In this document: piece after piece, positions 25,799 through 34,500 of the stretch
Numbering within the stretch: the first letter of the stretch is position 1
Layout of the letters: the number at the start of each line of letters is the position of its first letter
Assembly: GCF_907177275.1 (NCBI RefSeq)
Contig: NZ_CAJSLV010000001.1
Location: 248,001 to 312,000 of the forward strand
Length of the DNA: 64,000 nt
Direction: 5' to 3'
Source: Actinacidiphila cocklensis
GTDB lineage: Bacteria; Actinomycetota; Actinomycetes; Streptomycetales; Streptomycetaceae
The notes under the pieces: generated by a model
Database searches by the model: none
Seen by the model: only the letters and a program-made list of their open reading frames with translations
What the model was told of the DNA's origin: nothing
Position numbers and translations under genes: made by a program

Positions 25799-26898
25799 GG
25801 TTCGAGGCGGCGGTGCTGCGCTCGTACGAGAGCCGGTTCGCCGTCGAGGAGGTGGTGCTGGACTCGGGACCGGCCGACGGCGAGGTCCTGGTGCGGGTCG
25901 CGGGCAGCGGGATGTGCAGGACCGATCTCGCGGTGCGGCGTTCGGCGGGCCGCTCGCCGCTGCCCGCGGTGCTCGGGCACGAGGGGGCCGGGGTCGTCGT
26001 GGAGACGGGCGGGCCGGACACCGGGCTGAGCGCCGGTGACCACGTCGTGCTGAGCTTCGACTCCTGCGGGCGCTGCCGGAACTGCACGGCCGCGGCCCCC
26101 GCGTACTGCGACTCCTTCGCGTCGCTCAACCTCTTCGGCGGCCGCACGGAGAACGCGGCGCGGTTCACCGACGCGGCAGGGGGCGAGCTGGCGCCCCGGT
26201 GGTTCGGGCAGTCCTCGTTCGCCGACTACGCGATGGTCCCGGCCCGCAACGCCGTCCGGGTCGACCCGTCGCTGCCCCTGGAACTGCTCGGGCCGCTCGG
26301 CTGCGGGTTCCTCACCGGTGCGGGCGCGGTCTTCCACTCCTTCGGCGTGGGTGCGGGCGACACCGTCGCGGTCTTCGGAGCGGGCGCGGTGGGCCTGGCG
26401 GCGGTGATGGCGGCCACCGCCGCCGGGGCGGTGACCGTGGCCGTCGACCGGTACCCCGAACGGCTGGCCCTCGCCGAGCGGCTGGGTGCGACCGCGCTGC
26501 ACGCCGACCCGGCGGGACTGCCCGACCGCGTCCGGCAACTGACCGACGGCGGCGCGCAGTTCGCGCTGGACACCACCGGCTCGGACCGGCTGATCAACGA
26601 CGCGCTGCGGGCACTGCGCCCGCGCGGCCACCTCGGGCTGGTGGCGCGGCTGCACGGCACGCTGCCGCTGGAGGCGGGGACGCTGGACCGGGGGCGGCGG
26701 ATCTCCCACATCTGCGAGGGGGACGCGGTGCCGGGGCTGCTCATCCCGCGGCTGATCGGCCTGTGGCGGGCCGGGCGGTTTCCGTTCGACGAGCTGATCC
26801 GCACGTATCCGCTCGACGGCATCAACGAGGCCGAACGCGACTGCGACGCGGGCCGGGTGGTCAAGCCCGTGCTCATCCCGCAGGGGAGGGGGCGGTGA
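25789..26898 (+). CDS. Zinc-dependent aryl-alcohol-type dehydrogenase
   Basis: 369 residues from a GTG at 25789 that overlaps the aldehyde dehydrogenase end by 10 bases. Medium-chain dehydrogenase features: catalytic zinc Cys in G-M-C-R-T-D and G-H-E-G-A-G; structural zinc Cys in C-G-R-C-R-N-C and a fourth Cys 8 residues on; NAD motif G-A-G-A-V-G. The segment L-N-L-F-G-G-R and F-G-Q-S-S-F-A-D-Y resembles benzyl/aryl-alcohol dehydrogenases (XylB-like). In this cluster it could oxidise the hydroxymethyl group of a furan. Substrate is inferred from context. Confidence 0.87.
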   Translation: MALRFEAAVLRSYESRFAVEEVVLDSGPADGEVLVRVAGSGMCRTDLAVRRSAGRSPLPAVLGHEGAGVVVETGGPDTGLSAGDHVVLSFDSCGRCRNCTAAAPAYCDSFASLNLFGGRTENAARFTDAAGGELAPRWFGQSSFADYAMVPARNAVRVDPSLPLELLGPLGCGFLTGAGAVFHSFGVGAGDTVAVFGAGAVGLAAVMAATAAGAVTVAVDRYPERLALAERLGATALHADPAGLPDRVRQLTDGGAQFALDTTGSDRLINDALRALRPRGHLGLVARLHGTLPLEAGTLDRGRRISHICEGDAVPGLLIPRLIGLWRAGRFPFDELIRTYPLDGINEAERDCDAGRVVKPVLIPQGRGR

Positions 26899-26981
26899 GG
26901 GGGCAGGGCGCGGGCCGTGCCGTCCCCCGCGGTCCGCGGGCCATCCGACAGGCGGGTCTCACTCGTACCAAAGGAGCACAC

Positions 26982-27890
26982 ATGGTCGGCACGACACAGC
27001 AGAACACCGGTGTGGAGGACGTACAGGGAGGCGTCGGCCTGACCGCGCTCCTGGTCGCCGCCGCACGGGCGATCGAGACCTACCGGACCGACACCCTGGC
27101 CCAGGACCCCTATGCGGAACACTTCGTGCGGGCCGCACCGGCGTGCGCGGACTGGCCGCTGCGCATCGAGCAGGTCCCGGACGGCGACACGAACCCGCTG
27201 TGGGGACGGTTCGCCCGCTACTTCGGGCTGCGGACGAGAGTCCTCGACGACTTCCTGTACCGCTCGGTGCGCGACGCCGGGGCACGCCAGGTGGTCCTGC
27301 TCGGGGCGGGGCTGGACACGCGGGCGTACCGGCTCGACTGGCCGGACGGCTGCGTGGTCTTCGAGATCGACAGGGACGGGGTGCTGGCGTTCAAGCACCG
27401 GGTCCTCACCGGACTGGCCGCCGCCCCGAAGGCGGCGCGCGTGCCGGTCCCGGTCGATCTGCGCGACGACTGGGTCGGGGCGCTGACCGGCGCCGGCTTC
27501 GACGCGGCCGCACCGAGCGTCTGGCTCGCCGAGGGCCTGCTGTTCTACCTGCCGCACGCCGCCGAGACGTACCTGATCGACATGGTGGACCGGTTGACCA
27601 CGGCGGGCGGCGCCCTGGCGTTCGAGGTCAAGCTCGAGAGGGACCTGCTGGAGTACCGCGACAGCCCGCTCTACGTCTCGACGCACCGGCAGATCGGCAT
27701 CGACCTGCTCACCCTGTTCGACCGGCAGCCCCGGCCCGACTCCGCGGGCGCCCTGTCGGTCAAGGGCTGGTCCACCTCGGTCCGCACCCCCTTCGAGTTC
27801 ACCCGCCTGCACGGCCGCGGCCCGCTGCCCGAGCACAACGACGCGCTGGAGGGCAACCGCTGGGTGTTCGCACACAAGCCCCGCCCGTGA
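26982..27890 (+). CDS. SAM-dependent methyltransferase, Ppm1/TIGR00027-like
   Basis: 302 residues, ATG at 26982 with AAGGAG 5 bases upstream. The SAM motif is V-V-L-L-G-A-G-L-D-T-R-A-Y-R, followed by V-F-E-I-D-R-D. This pattern marks the leucine-carboxyl-methyltransferase-like O-methyltransferases common in actinomycetes. Members methylate carboxyl or hydroxyl groups. It lies 83 bases after the alcohol dehydrogenase, same strand, and probably completes the furan-type operon; a methyl ester or ether of a furan acid would fit. Confidence 0.87.
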   Translation: MVGTTQQNTGVEDVQGGVGLTALLVAAARAIETYRTDTLAQDPYAEHFVRAAPACADWPLRIEQVPDGDTNPLWGRFARYFGLRTRVLDDFLYRSVRDAGARQVVLLGAGLDTRAYRLDWPDGCVVFEIDRDGVLAFKHRVLTGLAAAPKAARVPVPVDLRDDWVGALTGAGFDAAAPSVWLAEGLLFYLPHAAETYLIDMVDRLTTAGGALAFEVKLERDLLEYRDSPLYVSTHRQIGIDLLTLFDRQPRPDSAGALSVKGWSTSVRTPFEFTRLHGRGPLPEHNDALEGNRWVFAHKPRP

Positions 27891-27985
27891 CGCCACGGAC
27901 CTCGCGGCGGCGCGGCTCCGGCGACGGCGAGAGGCCCCGGCAGGACGCCGACGAGCAGCCGCGCGGTGGGCGATGCCGCCGTGTG

Positions 27986-28437
27986 TCAGCCCGGGAGGAT
28001 GCCGCTGATCGTCGTGGCGGGTGCGACGGCCACGGCTGTCGGTGCGGCCACCGTCACCGGGCGTCCCAGGTCGGACAGGGTCATCGTGACGGTCGCGCTC
28101 TGGTTCTCCAGGTTGCAGGTCGTACGGGTATGGACGACGCGGCCGGCCCGATCCACCCAGACGTCCGCGTCCAGCCCTCCGAGGCCGTTGCTCATCGCGG
28201 TCACCTGCTGTCGAATGTTCGCCGCCATCCGCAGCGTCAGCGCGTCGCGACCGAGCGAGCCCGAGTAGTGCGTGGTGGAGGTGCCGTCGATCCTGGCCGG
28301 GGTCCCCATCGACACCTGGTCCAGCATGGCGATCTGCTGGAGCACGAACTCCGGGTCGATGAGCGGCGCGCGCAGCAGGTAGTGCGCCTGTGCCTCGGCG
28401 CGGACTTCGTCGAGTACGGAGTCCGCCGCCGGAGCCG
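27986..28437 (-). pseudogene. Truncated LppX/LprG-like lipoprotein
   Basis: About 150 codons remain open: S-V-L-D-E-V-R-A-E-A-Q-A-H-Y, then V-L-Q-Q-I-A-M-L-D and a C-terminal beta region with D-A-D-V-W-V-D-R-A-G-R-V-V. This resembles the C-terminal two thirds of LppX/LprAFG-type lipoproteins. The signal peptide and start are missing and the frame is lost at about 28437. Only an internal start at 28345 gives a formal ORF (119 residues). Confidence 0.45.
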
Positions 28438-28545
28438 GGCTCGGTGTGACCCGTCACGACCTCGAAGGCCAAGCCGAGCGCCGGCATCGGGGCGGTCGCC
28501 TTCGGCGAAGCGTGCCCGGCGCAAGACGAGGGCGCGCCCGAGGCG

Positions 28546-28767
28546 GTGGACTCCCCGATGCCCGATCTCGTGGGCAGGAACGCCGATATCGCCCGCACGG
28601 CTCCGCGGGCCGCGGACCACGTCAGCGTCGTCGACCTCGCCACGGGCCGGCCCGCACTGCTCTACTCCGCCTACAAGGTGTGCGGCCGGTCCCCGAAGCC
28701 TGGGGCGGAGATGTCCGGTCAGCCGGTGACGCTCAGGGCGATCGGCACCTGCGAGGACTGCCCGTAG
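28546..28767 (+). pseudogene. PASTA-like domain fragment
   Basis: From a GTG at 28546, 73 codons read P-D-L-V-G-R-N-A-D-I, later A-L-L-Y-S-A-Y-K-V-C-G, and end in E-D-C-P. The P-D-x-V-G start and the x-P-K-P-G segment fit PASTA-like repeats of Streptomyces exported proteins. The open frame extends back to about 28437 without a start, signal or ribosome site, so the 5' part of the gene is lost. Confidence 0.4.
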
Positions 28768-28843
28768 CCCGGGCCGGAGGCAGGAAGGCCGGGACGTCGT
28801 GGACGTTGGCGTGCTCGGCGTAACACCGTCCAAGGACAGGCGG

Positions 28844-29611
28844 TCAGCGTGTCGGTGGCGGGGCGGCGTCGCTCAGGGTGGCGTAGATGATGATGTTGTC
28901 GGGGTGATGTCCGGACTGCAGGTCGCCGCCGCAGGTGATGACCCGCAGTTCGGGGTCGGCGGTGTCGCCGTAGACCTGCTGTGTGGGGAAGTGCTCCTTG
29001 CTGACCTGCTGCAAGGAGCGCACGGTGAAGTGGGCGACGGAGCCGTCGGCGCGGGTGACGGTGATCGTGTCGCCCGGGTGCACCTTCGCCACGTTCCTCA
29101 GGACCGCGGGTCCCTCGACGGTGTCGAAGTGCCCGATCAGCACGGCCGGTCCGGTCTCGCCGGGCGTGACACCGCCGCGGTACCAGCCGATGCGGTCGGC
29201 CTGCGCCACGGACGGCACCTGCACCGTCCCGTCGGGGGCCAGGCCCAGCCGCAGCACCGGGCCGGCGTCCACGCCGGCGGACGGTATCTGCACCCGGACG
29301 GGCAGCGAGCGCGGCATGGCCGCGGGTGGCGGGGCGCTGGTGGCGGGGGCCGCAGAAGCGGGGGCGGGCGCTGGGGTGGAGGCCGCGATGTTCGCCCCCC
29401 GGTCGTGCCGTGCCACCTCGTCCGCGCCGGCCCCCAGGCCGCTGACGGCCATCCAGATGCCCGCGGCCGCCGCGACCAGGGCCGGCGGTGCCGCCCACAT
29501 GACGCGGCGCCGGAACGACCGGGCGGCGGGATCGGTGAAGGTGTCCGGGACGCCGGGCGGACCCGCCGGGCCGGTCGGGCCGTCCGGGTCGGCCTGGGAA
29601 GGCGTGTTCAT
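28844..29611 (-). CDS. Class F sortase
   Basis: 255 residues: a Pro/Gly-rich cytoplasmic head, a membrane anchor at about 37-58, a Pro/Ala linker, and a sortase barrel. His161 (L-I-G-H-F-D-T) and Cys227 (V-I-T-C-G-G) are present. The arginine normally found in the final strand region (before D-N-x-x-x-Y-A) is not seen; the segment reads G-H-H-P-D-N-I-I-I-Y-A. Sortases join surface proteins to the cell wall or polymerise them. It lies downstream of a surface protein gene but beyond a strong terminator at 29671. Confidence 0.85.
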   Translation of the reverse strand: MNTPSQADPDGPTGPAGPPGVPDTFTDPAARSFRRRVMWAAPPALVAAAAGIWMAVSGLGAGADEVARHDRGANIAASTPAPAPASAAPATSAPPPAAMPRSLPVRVQIPSAGVDAGPVLRLGLAPDGTVQVPSVAQADRIGWYRGGVTPGETGPAVLIGHFDTVEGPAVLRNVAKVHPGDTITVTRADGSVAHFTVRSLQQVSKEHFPTQQVYGDTADPELRVITCGGDLQSGHHPDNIIIYATLSDAAPPPTR

Positions 29612-29670
29612 GGTTGCTTCCTGGGTGTTGTCTTGCTGGACACGGATTCGGGACCCGCGGACGAGCGGGT

Positions 29671-29700
29671 GCGGGCCGCCCCTTGCCGGGGGCGGCCCGC
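29671..29700 (-). terminator. Terminator between surface protein and sortase genes
   Basis: GCGGGCCGCCCC (29671-29682) pairs perfectly with GGGGCGGCCCGC (29689-29700). It would end transcription of the surface protein gene before the sortase gene, which likely has its own promoter. Confidence 0.6.
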
Positions 29701-29725
29701 CTCGTACACCGGCAGCTGCCGGCTG

Positions 29726-30652
29726 TCACCTGCCCGCGTCAGCCGCGCGCCGGCGCCGCGTCACCACGAAGCCCAGCGCGGCCGCGGACGCCACCGCGAG
29801 AGCCCCGCCCCCGGCCACCAGCGAGGTGTTGCCGTGCCCGACGCCCGTGGCGCCGGCCGCAACGGCGCCGGCGGGAACGGCCGAGGTCTGCGGGGCCGCG
29901 CTCCCGGTCGTCGCGACCGGTGCCGGCTTCGCGGTGTTCGCGCAGTCCTCGGGAAGCTTCGGGAAGGGGTTGCTGCGCCACAGGGCCGACCCGCCCTCGC
30001 TGACGTCGAGGAAGAGCGGAGCCGTGCTGTCGGGGTGCTTGATCATCATCCCGTTCGGGCCGTCCACCGGGTGTGCCCGGTCCACCGTCGACACCGCCTT
30101 GCCCTTGGAGTTCTTCAGTACGGCCTTCGGCCCCGCGGGGCTCATGCTCAGGTCGACCGTCATCTCCCCGAAGACCGAGCCGATCGTCTGGGTCACCGTG
30201 CAGCCGTTGCGGGTCTCCTTGCCGGTCCCCGCGCCGCTGTCCGTGCACCCCTTGGGAAGCCTGGGGAAGGGGGTGCTGCGCCACGGCGTCGACCCGCCCT
30301 CGTTGCGGTAGAGGAAGAGCGAACCCGCGATGTTGGGGTACTTGATCATCATCCCGTTCGGGCCGTCCACCGGGTGTGCCCGGTCCACCGTCGACACCGC
30401 CTTGCCCTTGGAGTTCTTCAGTACGGCCTTCGGCCCCGCGGGGCCGATACTCAGGTCGACCGTCATCTCCCCGAAGATCGACATCGTCTTCGTCGCGGTG
30501 CAGCTGTCGGAAGTGGTTCCCGCGGCGGGAGCGGCGGTGCTCCCGGTGTCCGCGAAGGCGGCGGCGGACGGCAGAAGGAGCGCGCCGGCCAGCGCGGCGG
30601 TGGTGGTGGCGGCACGCAGTGCGGTACGGCGGTGCGGAAGCATGACAGACAC
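29726..30652 (-). CDS. Surface protein with two near-identical repeats and C-terminal anchor
   Basis: 308 residues from a GTG at 30652 with GGGGGGA 5 bases upstream. A Sec signal (to about A-A-F-A) is followed by two copies of a roughly 101-residue unit (F-G-E-M-T-V-D-L-S, then V-L-K-N-S-K-G-K-A-V-S-T-V-D), an Ala/Pro linker and a hydrophobic tail ending T-R-R-R-R. The tail looks like a sorting or membrane anchor. No LPxTG is seen; A-G-A-T-G just before the tail is the nearest pentapeptide. The adjacent class F sortase is a natural partner. Function of the repeat unknown. Confidence 0.75.
   Translation of the reverse strand: MSVMLPHRRTALRAATTTAALAGALLLPSAAAFADTGSTAAPAAGTTSDSCTATKTMSIFGEMTVDLSIGPAGPKAVLKNSKGKAVSTVDRAHPVDGPNGMMIKYPNIAGSLFLYRNEGGSTPWRSTPFPRLPKGCTDSGAGTGKETRNGCTVTQTIGSVFGEMTVDLSMSPAGPKAVLKNSKGKAVSTVDRAHPVDGPNGMMIKHPDSTAPLFLDVSEGGSALWRSNPFPKLPEDCANTAKPAPVATTGSAAPQTSAVPAGAVAAGATGVGHGNTSLVAGGGALAVASAAALGFVVTRRRRAADAGR
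30038..30443. repeat. Direct repeat inside the surface protein gene
   Basis: 103 bases are identical at 30038-30140 and 30341-30443, offset 303 bases (101 codons). Synonymous sites are also unchanged, which points to recent duplication or gene conversion; the flanks diverge. Confidence 0.9.
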
Positions 30653-30879
30653 AGGAATCCCCCCCAGGGATACGTACATGGATGGTTGAACCGCAAGTTC
30701 ACCGCTCCCGGCCCCCCGACCGGTCCTGCGGGCTTGCGATGACTGAAGTGTGTCAGCCCGATGACCCCGTACCGGTCCGGGAACCGTCACCGCCGCGTAA
30801 CACCCGGCCGGCGGCCCGGCCCGCAACCGCGTCGGACCCTGCCGCGTCGCACACGTAAAGACGCGGGGGAGGGGCGGTC

Positions 30880-31485
30880 ATGAGTGGAGCCGATGCGGTG
30901 AACGGTCCGGGCGCGGAGCTGTTCGGCCTGTCGACGGTCGTCGTGGCAGAGCCCCGGCGGTGCCTCTTCGGTACGTACAAGGGTCCGTGGCTGGAACTGT
31001 GCGACTCCGGCGGTACGCCGCTGGCCTACGTCGAGATCGGGACGCCGAGCCGCCGGTACACGGTGGTGACCCGGGGCGGCGGCATCGTCCTGCGGATCGA
31101 GGTGGACACCAGGCTGTTGCGCTTCGGACGCCCCCACTTCCGGCTCACCGACGCCCAGGGCGCCGCCGTGGGGACGGTGCAGTCGCGGAAGGTGCTCCCG
31201 CGTGCGTTCGCGCTGGAGCTGCGGTCGGCGGACGGAGCCGGGCTCCTGCTGTCACGGACCGCTCCCGCGAGCCCGCGGTGGACCGTCGGCGAGGGCGAAC
31301 CCAGAACGTCTCCCGCCCTCGGCCGGGTGACGTCCTCGTCCTTCGGCCCGCTCCGCGCCTTCCAGCGCTACGTCGTGGAACTCGGCGACGAACTCGGGCC
31401 GGCCCAGAGGGAGCTCGTCGTGTGCTCCGTCGTCTGCCTGCACGTGGTCCGCCGGGCACTCGGCGGCTCGCCCGCCCCGGCCTGA
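30880..31485 (+). CDS. Hypothetical protein, possibly scramblase/LURP-like beta barrel
   Basis: 201 residues from the ATG at 30880, preceded by GGGGAGGGGCGG. Mostly beta strands: L-F-G-T-Y-K-G-P-W-L-E-L-C, then Y-T-V-V-T-R-G-G-G-I-V-L and a hydrophobic helix near the C-terminus (V-V-C-S-V-V-C-L-H-V-V). This pattern recalls phospholipid scramblase/LURP-one-like proteins, but I am not certain. No signal peptide. It is divergent from the surface protein gene and convergent with the S8 protease gene. Confidence 0.6.
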   Translation: MSGADAVNGPGAELFGLSTVVVAEPRRCLFGTYKGPWLELCDSGGTPLAYVEIGTPSRRYTVVTRGGGIVLRIEVDTRLLRFGRPHFRLTDAQGAAVGTVQSRKVLPRAFALELRSADGAGLLLSRTAPASPRWTVGEGEPRTSPALGRVTSSSFGPLRAFQRYVVELGDELGPAQRELVVCSVVCLHVVRRALGGSPAPA

Positions 31486-31507
31486 CCCACGGCCCGTGCG
31501 ACGTGCA

Positions 31508-31544
31508 CCGGCCGCCAGGACCACGAACGGGTCCTGGCGGCCGG
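31508..31544. terminator. Bidirectional terminator hairpin
   Basis: CCGGCCGCCAGGACC (31508-31522) pairs perfectly with GGTCCTGGCGGCCGG (31530-31544), in the gap between convergent genes ending at 31485 and 31598. Confidence 0.75.
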
Positions 31545-31597
31545 CGCGCGATGACTCACACCCGGCTCACCGCTGCCGGTTTCCGGACGCCCCCGGG

Positions 31598-34500
31598 CTA
31601 CTTGGTCAGATACGCGTTGTAGATCGCCTGGGAGAGGGTGTTGCCCTTCTTGTCGGTGACGTCGGCCCTGAGGGAGACTCCCTTGCCGGCCTTGGGGTTC
31701 GCCACCGTCACCTGGCCGTTCTTGACCGTGAGGTGCTTCCAGTGCCTGCCGCCGTCGAAGGAGACCCACACCTTCAGCGACGTGAGGTTCCTTCCCGCGG
31801 CCGAACCCTGGACGGAGACCGGCACCTTGACGCTCGCCCCGGCCCTGGAAGTGCTCGCGGTGCTCAGCGCCGGGCTGAACTTCACCGCGGAGGCGGGCAG
31901 TCGGGCCTCGTCCGCGGTCTTCCTGGAAGAGAAGGTCCACGTCGCCGTGACCTTGGTGCTGACCGCCGCGACACCACTGCGGGTCACCGACGTGGTGAGC
32001 TTGTACCTCGCGGCCGCCGCGGGCACGGTGAACGGCTCGCCGGTCAGCGGGTCCTCGTTGCTGCCGACCTTCTTGCCGTTGCGGTAGAGGGTGGTCACCA
32101 CCGTGTCGTAGGCGGAGGCGCCGATCTGGCCCGTGCCGTCCGCGAACAGCGGGAGGTAGCCGTAGATCTCGTTCCCGCGCCGGTACAGACCGGTGGTGCC
32201 GTCGATCTTCGGGCCGAAGACGCCGACGTTGAAGGTCTTGGCGTAGCTCCTGCCCGCCGTGTACGTACTGTCGGCGGTCCTGTACTCCGCCTCGAACTGC
32301 TCACCGGCGCTGTCGAGCTGGTCGAACTCGAAGGCCCACCGCACCGAAGGGCCGCCGTTGACGTACGCGGTGGTGGTGACCGGCAGGCCCTCCGTGAAGC
32401 CGACCGCGTTGGAGCCCGCGCCGCCCGTTGCCGTGCCGAAGACCAGGAGCACGCCCTTCTTGCCCTTCACCGAGGTGCCGACCGCGACCTTGATCCTGGC
32501 CAGTTCTGCGGCCTTGGCGTGTCTGACGTAGCCGGTCGCCAGCGTGGTCCTGCCGGCGCCGTACGCGAGGTCGTAGCGCTTGTGGCCGTTCGTCCAGGTG
32601 CCCGCGAACGACTCGTGCAGGGTGCCGGCGGCGACGGCGGGGCCGAGGTGCGCGGTGCGGAAGTTGGCGTAACTGTCCAGCCACATCCCGATGTCGAGGG
32701 TGAAGTCCGGGGTCTCGACGGAGAAGTCGGGCGCCGCGAACCTGGCGACGGCCGCGTAGTCCGGGACGGTGAGGTCGACCGGCCGCGCGGTGCGTGCGTC
32801 GACCGTGACCTCGGTGGTGTGGTCGACGGTCAGGTCCGGCTGGTTGATCCAGTCGCCGCCCTCCCACGTGGTGCCGTCACCGACGTAGACGGTGCTGCTG
32901 AGCATGTAACGGCCCTTGGGCACGCGGATCGTGGCGGTGCCGTCGGCGCCGTACACCGGGATGAACTGGCCTGCCAGGTCACCGGACATCGGGAACAGCG
33001 CGGTGTCGTAGGCGCCGGTGGCCTTCCCCAGCCGGTCCAGGTGCTTGACCGTGACGTCGTACGACTCGACCTCGCGTGTCACGCCCGCCGCGGTGCGGAC
33101 GGTCTGGCCGTCGGCCGAGGTGGCGGTGATGAACGCGGTGTAGGCGCCGTCGACGCTGCCGCCGAGCGTGGTGTCCACGGTGACGTCGACGCTCGCCGAA
33201 CCCCCGGCGGGCACCGTCACCGAATCGGCGGAGAGGGTGAAGAAACCGGCGGGCGCGGTCTGTTGCCGCGGGTCCGTGCCCTTCACCGCGAGCGCGAGGG
33301 CGACGGCCTGGCTGCCGGTGTTGGTGTAGGTGAGCGTCCTGGTCTGCTTGGGGTCGTCTCCGTGCGGCCAGACGGCCGTGGCGTAACTCAGGCTGGTGGA
33401 GCCGGACTTCGCCGTGACGGTCTGCTTGACGGCCTTGCCCAGGTCGACCTGGCCGGTGCCCTGCTCGAACGGCGAGTATCCGGCGCCGCTGTCGGTGGTC
33501 GCGGCGACCAGCGCGGCCTTGATCTGCTGGCCGGTCCAGTCCGGGTGCTCCTGCGCCAGGTCGGCGGCGGCGCCCGCGACATGCGGGGTGGCCATCGACG
33601 TACCCGAGATCGTCAGATAGCCCGGCGGGTTCTCGCCGACCTCCTGGTCGATGACCGAGCCGGGAGCGGCGGCCGCGGTGATGTCGACGCCTGGCGCGGT
33701 CACATCCGGCTTGACGGCGTCGTCGCCGACGCGCGGGCCGCGCGAGGAGAAGTCGGCCAGTGCGCTGTCCTTGTCGACCGCGCCGACGGTCAGGGCGGCG
33801 TCCGCGCTGCCCGGCGAGCCGACCGTCCCGGCGGCGGAGCCGTCGTTGCCGGCCGCGATGACGAACAGCGTGCCGTAGTCCGCGGACAGGGTGTCGACGG
33901 CCGACTCCAGCACGTCGGTGCCGGGGGTGTCGGTGCCGCCGAGGCTTAGATTGGCGATCTTCGCCCCGGACTCGGCGGCCCACTCCAGGCCCGCCAGGAT
34001 GTTGGAGTCGTCGCCGAAGCCGTCGTCGTCCAGCACCTTGCCCGAGATGATCTTCGCGCCGGGTGCGACGCCCTTGTACGTGCCGCCGGACTGCGCGCCG
34101 GTGCCCGCCGCTATGGACGCGACGTGCGTGCCGTGCCCGAAGTGGTCGTCCGGATTGTCGGCGGTGGAGAAGTTCTGCACGTCGGTCACCTGGCCCGCCA
34201 GGTCCCGGTGGTCCTTGTCGACACCGGTGTCGAGCACGGCGATCTTCACGCCGGTGCCGTCGTAGCCGGCGTTCCACGCGCTCGGCGCGCCGATCTGCTG
34301 ACGGCTCCAGTCGAGGCTCGACGCCTTCTGCACCGCGTCCAGCCAGACCTTCTTCAGGCCCGGCTCCGCGGCCGCGTACGGCGTGCCCTTGGCCGGCGCG
34401 TTCGTCAGCGCCTGCCAGACATCGGCGGTGCGGCCCGCCGGCGCCGTCACGGCCTCGGCGTCGAGCGTGCCGTACGTGCGCGTGACCCTGGCCCCGTCGG

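Noticed and set aside
31496..33949. 817-codon open frame on the plus strand
   Set aside because: Antisense of the S8 protease gene.
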